Assembly (NCBI RefSeq): GCF_017377855.1
Contig: NZ_JAFREP010000014.1
Coordinates: forward strand, 1-64,000
Direction: 5' to 3'
DNA: 64,000 nucleotides
From: Acanthopleuribacter pedis
GTDB taxonomy: Bacteria > Acidobacteriota > Holophagae > Acanthopleuribacterales > Acanthopleuribacteraceae
The notes under the pieces were generated by a model, which ran no database searches, was not told the origin of the DNA, and saw only the letters and a list, made by a program, of their open reading frames with translations. Both the position numbers and the translations under genes were made by a program. Shown here piece after piece: positions 34,933 through 44,279 of this stretch (position 1 is its first letter; every line of letters begins with the position of its first letter).

Positions 34933-36483
34933 ATGCACTTGTTTTTCGATCTAATTCCCGGTCTGTCCGTCACCTGTCGTGTCTTTCCCGGCCTGTTCTC
35001 CCCGCGTGAATGTCGCGACCTTATCGCCCTGGCTTCTGGGACCGGTTTCGCTGATCCATCGCGCGATTACCCGCCCTCCTACCGCAACAACGACCGTTTG
35101 GTTCGTGACGACCCGGGCTTGGCCGATACCTTGTTTCACCGGCTTCGCGAGCCCCTCATCGCCTCGGGTGTCCCTGAACTCGGCGCCGGCGCTTGGGTGG
35201 GGCTCAATCCCCGTTTTCGTTTCTGCCGTTACCGGAAGGGGCAGTTTTTCTCGCGCCACCGCGACGGCGCCTATCGGCCCTCGTCGGGCACGGCCTCAAA
35301 GCTAACCTTTATGCTTTACCTCAATGACGGTGAAGCCTTCACCGGGGGCCATACCGATTTCTACGAGGGCCCGGGATTGGACGCCCGGCGTCTGGCCTCC
35401 TACCGGCCTGAATGTGGCAGCCTCATTGTTTTTGATCACACACTTTGGCACGAAGGGAGCCCGGTTCATGAAGGCGAAAAATACATCATGCGCAGCGATT
35501 TCCTGATTCGGGAAGCTGGGAACCCATCCTGCACGCCGGACCACCCGCCCGCGCACGATCTGTACCGCGGTCATCGGGGCTATATTTGGGCTTTGCAAGC
35601 TTTGGTCGATGGTGCTTTGGCGAGTGGATCGCGTGATCGAACCATTCGCATTTGGGCGCCTTCTGGTAAAACCCGGCAAACCCTGCGAGGGCATCAGCTC
35701 TCCGTGCTCGCACTCGCGGCGCCGCGCCCGGGGGTGTTGGTCTCCGGTTCCAGGGATCGTACCGTCAAGGTATGGGTGAATGGAGACAAGGGCTTTCAAT
35801 GTGAAAGGACGAGCCGAATTCACCAAGCTGCTGTGATTTCACTGGTTTCGTTGCAGCCCGACACCTATGCATCCGCGGATGCCGCGGGCCGCATCGCCGT
35901 GCATCGCCTGGGTGGGGGCACCCCGCGGATCATGGATGCGGGGTCCTGGGTTTGGGGGCTGGCGTGTCTTTCACCGGATCGGCTGGCCTCCGTCTCCGAA
36001 GATGGGACCCTTATCATTTGGGAATGGGCGCAAGGGCGGCGTGTCTTGACGCGCCGGTTTCCCTATCGCTTGAACTCGGTTGCTTTCGCCCCGAATTGCT
36101 TGATCCTTGGGGACTCAAACGGCTCGATTCATGGATTTATCAACGAGCCGGAATGTGATCGACTGAATGCCCGACCAGAATGGTCGTTTTCAATACACAG
36201 AGGCGCGGTCCGCTGTCTTTTTGCCCTTCCAAGCGGTGGCACGATGAGCGGCGGTGAAGATGGTGTCCTGCGCGTCACTAAGCGGATGGGGCCGGTTCCC
36301 GCCGGGAAAATGGCGCATCTGGATTTTGTAACTTCCGTGGCGCAACTTCGCGACGGTAGTTTTGTCAGTGGGTCCTATGACGGTACGATTCAACGATGGG
36401 ATGCGACATCTTGGGCGCGTGGTTCGAACGAGCTCGATACGGCGCTATCTGATCGTTTCCCGCGCATGAGCGGTGTTCTTTGA
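34933..36483 (+). CDS. 2OG-Fe(II) oxygenase (prolyl-hydroxylase type) fused to WD40 propeller
   Basis: 516 residues, ATG after AAAGGAGGG. Residues 1-195 form a prolyl-4-hydroxylase-like dioxygenase: iron ligands H109 and D111 (SRHRDG) and H173 (LWHEG), and 2-oxoglutarate-binding R187 (MRSD), all present. YLNDGEAFTGGHTDFYEG is typical. From about 205 the protein consists of WD40-type repeats (GHRGYIWALQALVDGALASGS, SRDRTIRIW, SRDRTVKVW, SEDGTLIIW), enough for one seven-bladed propeller. The family hydroxylates proline or other side chains of proteins using O2 and 2-oxoglutarate. The propeller probably picks the substrate. No signal peptide. Divergent TetR gene and operator sites suggest inducible expression. 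Confidence 0.9.
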   Translation: MHLFFDLIPGLSVTCRVFPGLFSPRECRDLIALASGTGFADPSRDYPPSYRNNDRLVRDDPGLADTLFHRLREPLIASGVPELGAGAWVGLNPRFRFCRYRKGQFFSRHRDGAYRPSSGTASKLTFMLYLNDGEAFTGGHTDFYEGPGLDARRLASYRPECGSLIVFDHTLWHEGSPVHEGEKYIMRSDFLIREAGNPSCTPDHPPAHDLYRGHRGYIWALQALVDGALASGSRDRTIRIWAPSGKTRQTLRGHQLSVLALAAPRPGVLVSGSRDRTVKVWVNGDKGFQCERTSRIHQAAVISLVSLQPDTYASADAAGRIAVHRLGGGTPRIMDAGSWVWGLACLSPDRLASVSEDGTLIIWEWAQGRRVLTRRFPYRLNSVAFAPNCLILGDSNGSIHGFINEPECDRLNARPEWSFSIHRGAVRCLFALPSGGTMSGGEDGVLRVTKRMGPVPAGKMAHLDFVTSVAQLRDGSFVSGSYDGTIQRWDATSWARGSNELDTALSDRFPRMSGVL

Positions 36484-36943
36484 GAAGTCTCGGCTTGGGT
36501 GTGGTTACGCGATGCGAAATCGTGCACACCCGTCGCCCGGAACCTTTCACGAATGTTAAGGTCTTTTTTATCCGTGTGTGCAACGAGCCTTTCCCCAGTG
36601 GCCTTCTCTCGCTGGAAGAGGCGGGATTCGATAAAGGCGCAGTTTGAATCGGGATAGGTGTTTCATGCTGCGTTTTTACCTAAGAGGCGCGATAAGAGAG
36701 AGGGATTTTGGCTAAAGATCTGGAGCGAAATGGTTTGGGAAAAGCGGGCCGGGGTCGCGCAGGACGCGCACCCACTGGGTGCGGTGAGCATTTTCACAGA
36801 TCGCTTCAGCCCAGAGGATTAGCTAAAATCACCGCGTCAGCGCTTCTTAGGTTTTATCCATAATCCGAAAACCGTTCTCCAAGTGTGCCTCAGGGGTTGC
36901 TTGGTAAACTTGTAAATGAATCAGAGTCACAGGATTGTGTGGA
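36484..36943. other. Intergenic region with repeat copy C
   Basis: Between the convergent oxygenase/WD40 and kinase genes. Most of the right part is the interspersed element at 36678-36852. I see no gene or clear terminator in the rest. Confidence 0.4.
36678..36852 (+). repeat. Interspersed element, copy C
   Basis: The best-preserved copy, 175 bp. The left end ACCTAAGAGGCGCGATAAG and the right end GCGCTTCTTAGGT form an imperfect terminal inverted repeat. The inner GATTTTGGCTAAAG pairs with TTAGCTAAAATC. The internal stem GCACCC/GGGTGC has a three-base loop. Confidence 0.87.
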
Positions 36944-39394
36944 TTAATCCGTCTTGTCGCTTTTGTTCTTTTGTAGGGGGGGCATCTTTTCAGTGTCAAC
37001 CAAGATGCAAGTGTAGTGTTCTATTAATTCATCATTATGGGTCGTTTCTGCGGCCTCTTTTCCAGTTTTTGCAAAAGTCTGAAACCACCGAAGGTGAGTG
37101 TCCTTGTTTGTATCTAAACATGATAATGAAAATTCAATAACTTCTATTGCTGTACTCGGATCGTTTGCTTTGAGATGAAAAGATGCAAGAGCTGAGAGGC
37201 TGCCAAGTGTAGATATGTTATCGTTGCCATATACCTCTTGCTTCTTAATGACTATTGTCTCGGTTACTGAGATTGCTTCTTGATCCATGCCGATCTCTGA
37301 CAGACTTATAGCGAGATTAGTTTGTGCTGAAAAATAATAGTGGTGACCAGTTAATCCAAGTTCTGAAACCTTGATCTGCAAGCTTGATATCCAGTCAATG
37401 GCCCTTTTGAATTCTTTGTTCTGAGTGAGGCAGTATCCCCAATTTAGCTGTGAGGTTATTACATCGGGGTGATCCTTGCCGTGAGTTTTAATAATTTGAC
37501 CTAAATAGAAATCAAATGTCGTCTTAGCGTTTTTGAAATCTTTGGTTTGGCACTGGCACATTGCGAGATTTAACGTTGAAACTAGGGCAGATGAATTGAG
37601 TGTTTTGAAATGGGTTTGTGATATTTCTGACGCTTTCCTGAAATATGGAATAGCTTCGTTACAGCCCTTGGATATTGCTTGAAAGGATCCATAAGCTCCG
37701 TGGAAATTAATTAGATGGTGATTTTTGTTTTTGACAAGATCCCAGTCAGTTTCTTCAAGTTTTTTGAAGATGCCTTCTGCCTTGTTAAAATTAGATCGTC
37801 GGTATGAAACAACAGAAAAAGCATTCAATAAGCGAATGTAACTCTCATCTTCTGGCGGTAGCATTGATTCAAATATTGGAAGTGCTTCTGTTAATGCCCA
37901 ATCAGCGTCCTTGTATTTTCCAAGAGCCCTCGCCGAAAAGGCGTAATCAACGAGTATCTTATTGGCAGTAAGAGAGTTTTGGCCTTCCTCCTTGATGTAA
38001 TTATCATAAGCAGCTCTTAAGTAATGTTCTGACTTTTTGTATTCCCCGGTCCATTGGTAGACGTTTCCAATATATCGCAGTATTCTTTTGTCCAGGGAAT
38101 TTGCGTTTTCATCAGCTGGGGCAAAGTGGTTTAATCGATCAATTACTCGATTTTGCCTTCCTGCGTAGTTGTTTTCGAAGGTCATGAAAGCATTTAAATA
38201 TTTTAGGTTTTTCCTTGCAGTGTTGGTTTCTCTGATGGCTTGTGCTTCTCTTTCCTTGGCTTCGATGTAGCCAAAGACTAAGCCTATTAAACTGAAGAAA
38301 ATTCCGGCTGTGGTGAGGGTAAGGCCTGAAACGATTGCTCGATTTCTTTTCGTGAATCGAACGGTCTGGTAAATCCATGTCTGGGGGCCGGCGTCTATCG
38401 GGAGACCGTTAAGGAAACTATTGATATCCTCGGCGAGTAGGTCCGCGCCTTGGTAGCGGCGTTCGCGATTTTTCTCCAGTGCTTTGAGGACAATCCAGTC
38501 GAGATCACCACGATAGTATTTACTAAGAGGCGCGACTGATTCCTTATTCTTTAATATCATTGAATGACCTATCGCTTTGTGACGAATGGCTTTGCTTGGT
38601 TTTTCAGGCTCGTAATCGCGTACTAATTCGAATGCTTGGTCCCAGGAGACTGACCGGATGCGTTTCTCATCAATCAGACGTTTTCCAACCAGCATTTCGT
38701 AGAGAACGACACCCAAGCTGTAGATGTCACTGCGCACGTCTATGTCATCATCGTCTAGACGCGTTTGTTCAGGGCTCATGTAACCCAAGGTACCCAATGC
38801 AAGTGCAGGTTCGGCTGTCTTTGTAACTAAAGTTACCCGCTCAAGGCTCGATTTTCCCTCCGCGGTGCTTTTGGCGATACCGAAATCTATAATTTTAGGC
38901 GACGCCTCGCCATCAACATTGCAAACTAATATATTGGCCGGCTTTATGTCGCGGTGGATTACCCCGCGTTGGTGTGCGAAATGTACCGCGTTACATATCT
39001 TCTTAAACAGCTTCAAGCATTCAGGCACGGTAAGACGATGTTTCCTGACATATTCTATTAGGCTCGCGCCCTCCACGTATTCCATTGCGAACCAGTCCTC
39101 ATTGTCGGTGCGCGTGCCTGATAGGTAAATCGTGGCGATGTTGGGATGGTTAAGCGCGGCTAGGGTTCGCAGTTCCATTTTAAATCGGCGGCGCATGAGG
39201 TGAGTAGACGCTTCGCACCGCATGACTTTTATGGCAACTTTTTTGTTGATAGGTCCGCTTTGGCGGCCTTCATAAACCCGACCCATGCCACCGCTGCCTA
39301 TTAAACGCACAATCTGATAAGGTCCGAGTTGAGCGCCGATAAGCGGATCGCTCTGGGTGGACGGTTCTTCTGTCGAAACCTTCTTTTCTGACAT
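36944..39394 (-). CDS. Eukaryotic-like Ser/Thr kinase with TM helix and TPR repeats
   Basis: 816 residues. The kinase domain spans about 25-330: glycine loop GSGGMG at 33-38, lysine K56 (VAIKVM), catalytic HRDIKPANIL from 147, DFG at 170-172 and the APE-like region replaced by GTLGYMSPEQT. One membrane helix lies at about 355-378 (IVSGLTLTTAGIFFSLIGLVFGYI). About 430 extracytoplasmic residues in TPR-like helical pairs follow, of the kind found in bacterial PknB-like TPR kinases. Clearly AT-rich compared with both neighbours, possibly acquired. No phosphatase or FHA gene is adjacent, though an FHA-GGDEF protein is encoded about 1.6 kb away. Confidence 0.92.
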   Translation of the reverse strand: MSEKKVSTEEPSTQSDPLIGAQLGPYQIVRLIGSGGMGRVYEGRQSGPINKKVAIKVMRCEASTHLMRRRFKMELRTLAALNHPNIATIYLSGTRTDNEDWFAMEYVEGASLIEYVRKHRLTVPECLKLFKKICNAVHFAHQRGVIHRDIKPANILVCNVDGEASPKIIDFGIAKSTAEGKSSLERVTLVTKTAEPALALGTLGYMSPEQTRLDDDDIDVRSDIYSLGVVLYEMLVGKRLIDEKRIRSVSWDQAFELVRDYEPEKPSKAIRHKAIGHSMILKNKESVAPLSKYYRGDLDWIVLKALEKNRERRYQGADLLAEDINSFLNGLPIDAGPQTWIYQTVRFTKRNRAIVSGLTLTTAGIFFSLIGLVFGYIEAKEREAQAIRETNTARKNLKYLNAFMTFENNYAGRQNRVIDRLNHFAPADENANSLDKRILRYIGNVYQWTGEYKKSEHYLRAAYDNYIKEEGQNSLTANKILVDYAFSARALGKYKDADWALTEALPIFESMLPPEDESYIRLLNAFSVVSYRRSNFNKAEGIFKKLEETDWDLVKNKNHHLINFHGAYGSFQAISKGCNEAIPYFRKASEISQTHFKTLNSSALVSTLNLAMCQCQTKDFKNAKTTFDFYLGQIIKTHGKDHPDVITSQLNWGYCLTQNKEFKRAIDWISSLQIKVSELGLTGHHYYFSAQTNLAISLSEIGMDQEAISVTETIVIKKQEVYGNDNISTLGSLSALASFHLKANDPSTAIEVIEFSLSCLDTNKDTHLRWFQTFAKTGKEAAETTHNDELIEHYTCILVDTEKMPPLQKNKSDKTD

Positions 39395-39559
39395 GAAAGT
39401 TTTACCTTAGATTAAAGGGGCGCCCTCTTTTTGTGGGAGATTGGACGCACAGACTTATTTTGAGAAAACCGATAGGGAGGAGCGGCGGTTCCGCGAGCGA
39501 TGCGTGAAAGAAGAAAACAATTTTACGCGCTCTCGACGAAACCGGATGAGAAATGGGTT

Positions 39560-40555
39560 CTAAGCGCGGGAAGGTTTTGCCGCGGCGACCGTGCCTTTGG
39601 TGGGTTTGCTGTGCGGAAGATGGTTGTCGAACAACCACATTTTGAGCAGGGTGACATAACCGTAGGCTGGAATGCTCCGTTGTCGGTAAAACTCTTGGAG
39701 TTCGAGGTTGAGTGCCTTGAGGTTGTAGAAGGGAACCGCCGGGTAGTAGTGATGTTCCAGGTGGTAGCTGGACCACAGGAAGAGGGTGTTCCACAGCGTG
39801 TTGGGCTGCATGCGCGTGCTCCAGTGGGCGATGTCGTCGGGATCGATGACGTAGTGCTGCGCCACGCGGTTCACGGCGAAAGCGACCGGGAACACGAAAA
39901 AGAGGGGAATAATACCCGCTTTGATCAGGAACAGTGGCGAGAGCCAGCCGTAAAAAATCAGCACGGCCAAATGGAGCCCGATGGCGAACAGGCGTTCTTT
40001 TTTGATGCGTGCGCGCAATTCGGGTTCGTACCCGTTTTGCGCTTTGAAGGCGGCGCGGAAGTAGATGGGGTACAGTGCCGGCGTGAAATACAGGAGCTTG
40101 AGCCAACGGGCGTTGGTTTTTGGGGTGAGATGGGCGCGTTTGGGATCGGCCCCGGCGTCGCCCAACTGGTAATGGTGGTCCATGTGCCAGCGGGTGAACT
40201 GGGAGGCGGCCAAACCCGAGATGCTGCCGTAGAGCAGGCCGAGTTTGTCGTTAAGGTTGTAACGGTCGTGGTTGAAGATACATTTGTGGACCGCCTCGTG
40301 GAGCAGCACCGAAAAGGAAAACACGGTAAAACCCTGAATGATCGCGGCCGGTACCCAGATCAGGGGTTGGTCCTGAAAGAAATAAATCACCACCGGCATG
40401 GACAGCAAGAGCAGGATTTGGCGCAGGGCCACCGCGAAATGCCGCCAGGGTTGCTTGCGGTGCAGTTTTTTGAGGGTTTCGCTTGGGATGCGCTGTTTGA
40501 GCTCGCGGTTGAGCGCGCCGGCGCGGGCGTAATAATAAGATTCTTTTCCAGCCAT
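39560..40555 (-). CDS. Membrane fatty-acid desaturase
   Basis: 331 residues from MAGKES, with AAGGTGAT before it; the frame runs 24 codons further upstream. The three histidine boxes that bind the di-iron centre are present: HEAVH, HMDHH and HLEHH. Four or so membrane helices lie between them (LLLLSMPVVIYFF, FTVFSFSVLLHEAVH, AIGLHLAVLIFYGWL, IIPLFFVFPVAFAV). The enzyme inserts a double bond in (or hydroxylates) a lipid acyl chain or a related substrate such as a carotenoid or sphingolipid; which one cannot be told. Monocistronic. Confidence 0.9.
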   Translation of the reverse strand: MAGKESYYYARAGALNRELKQRIPSETLKKLHRKQPWRHFAVALRQILLLLSMPVVIYFFQDQPLIWVPAAIIQGFTVFSFSVLLHEAVHKCIFNHDRYNLNDKLGLLYGSISGLAASQFTRWHMDHHYQLGDAGADPKRAHLTPKTNARWLKLLYFTPALYPIYFRAAFKAQNGYEPELRARIKKERLFAIGLHLAVLIFYGWLSPLFLIKAGIIPLFFVFPVAFAVNRVAQHYVIDPDDIAHWSTRMQPNTLWNTLFLWSSYHLEHHYYPAVPFYNLKALNLELQEFYRQRSIPAYGYVTLLKMWLFDNHLPHSKPTKGTVAAAKPSRA

Positions 40556-41016
40556 ATCACCTTGACCTTGTATGAGGCGCCTTGCGCCGTGCCTTTCCAT
40601 TATCGGGGCTTGTGGGTCGCGCCGCAAGTCGTGGCGCGTGGGTGATGCATGGGGAGAGCAGCTTGTATGCCGGCCGTGAAAAATGTCAGACCGAAAAAGT
40701 TGGGGTCGTGTCGCGCCGCGACCGGTGAGTTCGGGTACAATACGGTCTTAAGAATGCGGTTTGCACAACAAAAGGCGGCGGGAAGGGCTTAAGATAAGCA
40801 CAGATAACCCGTTGCCCGCGTTGGGGTGAACAGGGTTTGTTTGATTGAAGGTTCGTCTTTGGTGGCTCGCGGTGGTTCCGGTTCTTCGACGGGGCACGGG
40901 GTGATCAAAGCAAACAAGGGTTTTCTTTGGCGCTGCATTTGCCCTTGTCCTAAAAAATGCGCCGTTGCTTAAGCGGGTCGGGCTTTACGCCCGTCCGTCG
41001 AGGTGGTCCTAAGCGT
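40556..41016. other. Intergenic region before FHA-GGDEF gene
   Basis: A 461-base divergent gap. TACAAT at 40736-40741 could be a -10 for the plus-strand gene, but no suitable -35 was found. No repeat or structured element was noticed. Confidence 0.3.
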
Positions 41017-41928
41017 ATGGAAACGAGACATAGAACGATTCCCAAAGATTCCGAGGAAAGCGTCGACACGCTGGATTTGCAGACGATTAATCCCGAGGCA
41101 CGTGTGATGCCCTATATTGTCGTCCTTGCAGGTGACTCGGTCGGCCGCGTGGTCCGTTTGGATCGCGGCCAAGCGATGGTGGCGGGGCGGACCCGCCGCT
41201 GCGATATCTATTTTAATTGTGAGAATATTTCCCGTGAGCATGTGCGCTTCGACATCGATGGCAAGGCCAACGTGGTGCTCACCGATTTGGAAAGTACCAA
41301 CGGCACCTTGGTTAACGGCAAAAAAATTACCTCGCTGACCCTTCAGGACGGTGACCGGATTTGCATGGGTAACGTCATCCTGCGGTTTTCCCTTAAGGAC
41401 GACCTCGATTTCGATTTGCAGCAGGAGCTCTACAACAAGGCGACCCGTGATCCACTGACCAACGCCTACAACAAGCGGTTTTTCCTCGACTACCTCAAAA
41501 AAGAGTTTGCCCATCATCAGCGCTATGAAAAACCGATGTCCGTTGTCTTTTTTGATTTGGACGACTTCAAACGCCTCAACGACACCTACGGTCACTTGAC
41601 CGGCGATTTGGTGCTCAAAACCTTGGCGCGCGAAATTTGCGACGTATTGCGCGAGGAAGATATTTTTGCGCGGTTTGGCGGCGAGGAGTTTGTCGCCTTG
41701 TTCCGTCACACCGACGGCGAACGGGCCGAGGTGATCGCGGACAAATTGTTGGGTGTGGTGCGGGGCATGGAGTTTGCCACGCCGTTGGAGGCCTTTAAGG
41801 TGACCGCGACGGCGGGAATCGCGACTTATGACGGCAGCAACTTCAGCGATGCCGAGGCTTTGCTGAAACACGCGGATGATCGTTTGTTTGAAGGGAAGGC
41901 GCGCGGCAAGGATCAGGTGGTTCGCTAA
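41017..41928 (+). CDS. FHA-GGDEF diguanylate cyclase
   Basis: 303 residues from METRHR, which has GAGGTGG upstream; the frame is open 20 codons further. An FHA domain at about 35-125 carries AGRTRRCDIYFNCENISREH and DLESTNGTLVNGKKI, the phosphothreonine-recognition residues. The GGDEF domain at about 140-300 has ATRDPLTNAYNKRF, DLDDFKRLNDTYGH and RFGGEEF, an active signature. A phosphothreonine signal therefore probably controls c-di-GMP synthesis. The Ser/Thr kinase encoded at 36.9-39.4 kb is an obvious but unproven input. Cytoplasmic. Confidence 0.92.
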   Translation: METRHRTIPKDSEESVDTLDLQTINPEARVMPYIVVLAGDSVGRVVRLDRGQAMVAGRTRRCDIYFNCENISREHVRFDIDGKANVVLTDLESTNGTLVNGKKITSLTLQDGDRICMGNVILRFSLKDDLDFDLQQELYNKATRDPLTNAYNKRFFLDYLKKEFAHHQRYEKPMSVVFFDLDDFKRLNDTYGHLTGDLVLKTLAREICDVLREEDIFARFGGEEFVALFRHTDGERAEVIADKLLGVVRGMEFATPLEAFKVTATAGIATYDGSNFSDAEALLKHADDRLFEGKARGKDQVVR

Positions 41929-43327
41929 GCGCGGGCACGGGCCTTGCACCAAACCCGGGGATTTATTTGCCGCGGCCGGTGGGCCGCCGCGGGGAGCGTT
42001 TGTCTTGCTTTTGTCACTTTTGCTTTTGTTTTGTTGGGGTTCCGGCGCCGCACCCGCCGCCGAATCCGGGGGTTCCGGGGGGTCGGCGGAGGCCGGCTAC
42101 TACTTCAGCGAGGCGACCGTTTTGGCGCCCGACGGACAAAGTTTCGCGGGCCCGCTGTATCTGCTGTTGAATCGGCGCGGCAAGATTGAGCTTGCCGCGG
42201 AGAAACCGATCAACTTGCCGCAAAAACCACCGGTCGTGGTGGAGGGCGCCTTAATTGTGCCGCATTTCGTCGATGGTTACAGTCTGATCCAGGAACGCGG
42301 CTTGGGGGGGGATGACGATGAGACGCGCACCCAGCAGCGGGCCATGGCGCGCTACTTAACCGCCTTGGGCGTCGCCCGGGTGCGCGATCCGATCTACCCG
42401 CGTTCTTTGCTGATTCCGGCTTGGAGCGGCGTGACGCCGGTTGCGCAGGGTGGTTACCTGGATATGCCGGACGGCGGTGGCGCCGGTTTTGGGGTGGTCC
42501 TCGGGGATGGTGAAACTTTTGCCGCCTTGGCGCAGCGTTTGCCCGCGTCGGGGCCGATCACGTTGTGGTGGCGGCGGCCGGAGAGTGGCGAACCGGTGCC
42601 CTGGACGGCGGATCTCCAGCGCACCCGCGACCTCATCCATTATTTCCACGCCAAGGGCCGCAAGGTGGGCGTTTGGTGGCAGGACGCGCGGGCGCCGGAG
42701 ATCCAGCTCGCCCTGTCGCTGCCGTTTGATTTTTTTGAAGGCATCCCGGATTACTTGAACAACAACGATTTGAGCCTGCTCTATGGGCGGGTGTGGCTGC
42801 CGCTGGCCGCTTTAAATGATCGCCGTTACTGCGCGGACGGCTTGGCCGAGTCCTTGCCGCAACTGGGACACTTGGGTTTGTACGAGGACGACATGGTGCG
42901 GCGTGTGTTGGGCCGGGTTGGTGAAGTGAAGCGCCGGATCGGGCCGCGTTGCACCATTTGGCGCGAGCGGCGCCCGCAAGTGTTGGCGTGGTTGCAACAG
43001 CATTTAGCCGCCAAGCAACCGGTCGCGGTGGGTTCCGCGGGCGGTCACCTCTTTGCTTTTTCCGGGGATATCGCCACCGAGCTTGCCTTGTGGCGTGAAT
43101 TGGGGGCGGACGACGGCACCGTCTTGCGCGCGCTCTACGACCATACGCCCGCGCTGCTGGGCATGGCGCCTCAACGGCTGAAACTGACTGCCGGCCAGGA
43201 TGCGCACTTTGTTGTTTATCGTTTGAAGACGAATGTTTCCTGGAGTTTGCCGCAATTGCTTACCCGCATTCCCGGCGGCGTTGACTATAATTTCACCGGC
43301 GGACAAATGGTCTATGCGGCACCTTAA
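41876..43327 (+). CDS. Secreted amidohydrolase-like protein lacking metal ligands
   Basis: Up to 483 residues. The start is uncertain: the ATG given overlaps the cyclase gene by 53 bases, while a TTG at 42004 with GGGGAG upstream would begin right at a signal peptide (LLLSLLLLFCWGSGAAPAA). The layout follows imidazolonepropionase-type amidohydrolases: a small beta domain, then EGALIVPHFVDGYSLI where active enzymes have a GLID-HxH motif, then a barrel, and a C-terminal LLGMAPQRLKLTAGQDAHFVVYR. The HxH pair is missing (PHFVDGY) and later metal histidines are not evident, so it is probably not a working metal hydrolase. Function unknown. Confidence 0.65.
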   Translation: MIVCLKGRRAARIRWFAKRGHGPCTKPGDLFAAAGGPPRGAFVLLLSLLLLFCWGSGAAPAAESGGSGGSAEAGYYFSEATVLAPDGQSFAGPLYLLLNRRGKIELAAEKPINLPQKPPVVVEGALIVPHFVDGYSLIQERGLGGDDDETRTQQRAMARYLTALGVARVRDPIYPRSLLIPAWSGVTPVAQGGYLDMPDGGGAGFGVVLGDGETFAALAQRLPASGPITLWWRRPESGEPVPWTADLQRTRDLIHYFHAKGRKVGVWWQDARAPEIQLALSLPFDFFEGIPDYLNNNDLSLLYGRVWLPLAALNDRRYCADGLAESLPQLGHLGLYEDDMVRRVLGRVGEVKRRIGPRCTIWRERRPQVLAWLQQHLAAKQPVAVGSAGGHLFAFSGDIATELALWRELGADDGTVLRALYDHTPALLGMAPQRLKLTAGQDAHFVVYRLKTNVSWSLPQLLTRIPGGVDYNFTGGQMVYAAP

Positions 43328-43363
43328 TCGGCCGCGGCGTGATCGTATTTTAAGGAGTAGGGG

Positions 43364-44170
43364 ATGCCTGAATTACCCGAGGTAGAAACCGTGGTGCGGG
43401 GTTTGCGACCGGATGTGGTGGGTCGCACCGTCACCGGCGCTTGGACGGACTGGCCGCGCGTGTTGGACGGAACGCCGCTTGCCGAGGTAACCGCCGCCCT
43501 CAAGGGGCGTACCGTTGCCGGTCTGGTACGGCGCGGCAAGTACATCGGTATGGATTGTGACGGCTGCTATTTGGTGATTCACCTGCGCATGACCGGTCGT
43601 TTGTACATGAGCGAGCGGCCCGAGGGCGATGATCGCTGGGTTCATTTTAGTTTGGCGCTGGACGACGGGCGGCATATGGCCTTTTCCGATTCGCGCAAAT
43701 TCGGACGGGTGACCTTGTGTTCCTCGCTGGATTTTCTCGAGGAAAAGCTGGGGCCGGAACCGCTGACGCTGAGCGACGCCGATTTCGCGAACATCATTCA
43801 GGGCAGCTCGCGGGCCGTGAAAACCTTTATTTTGGACCAGAGCAAAATCGCCGGGGTGGGCAATATCTACGCCGACGAGTCGCTTTTGCGGGCGGGGATT
43901 CATCCGCTGACCCCGGTTAACAAGCTGAGTAAGGCGCGCACGCGCAAGTTAGGCGCCGAGATACGGCGTGTTTTGCAGGACGGCATCGACCACGAGGGGG
44001 CCAGCATCAGTTGGTACCGCAAGCCGGACGGCAACAAAGGGGAGAGCCAGCAACATTTTTTGGTTTACGGGCGCACCGATTTGCCGTGCAAGCTGTGCGG
44101 AACGGCGGTGCAGCGAACCGTGGTGGGGCAACGCGGCACGCATTTTTGCCCCAAGTGTCAGCGCTTGTAA
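43364..44170 (+). CDS. mutM: Formamidopyrimidine-DNA glycosylase
   Basis: 268 residues, ATG after AAGGAGTAGGGG. It removes 8-oxoguanine and formamidopyrimidines from DNA and nicks the abasic site. The N-terminal PELPEVETVVRGL provides the catalytic proline and glutamate. GKYIGMD holds the conserved lysine. FILDQSKIAGVGNIYADE is the helix-two-turn-helix. The C-terminal zinc finger is CKLC, then CPKC. Complete, with all catalytic residues. recN follows, making a small DNA-repair group. Confidence 0.97.
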   Translation: MPELPEVETVVRGLRPDVVGRTVTGAWTDWPRVLDGTPLAEVTAALKGRTVAGLVRRGKYIGMDCDGCYLVIHLRMTGRLYMSERPEGDDRWVHFSLALDDGRHMAFSDSRKFGRVTLCSSLDFLEEKLGPEPLTLSDADFANIIQGSSRAVKTFILDQSKIAGVGNIYADESLLRAGIHPLTPVNKLSKARTRKLGAEIRRVLQDGIDHEGASISWYRKPDGNKGESQQHFLVYGRTDLPCKLCGTAVQRTVVGQRGTHFCPKCQRL

Positions 44171-44279
44171 GGGGTTGGCGATGGATGTTCGACTAGCCCG
44201 GCGGCCGTGCTAAAATAGCCGGCTTTTGGAACTAAACCATCGGGTTCGCCGCGCGGGTCCGTGCGCCACGAGGTGCTCC

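Noticed and set aside
39402..40645. Long frames overlapping the desaturase on both strands
   Set aside because: Shadows: only the frame with the three histidine boxes makes a recognisable protein.
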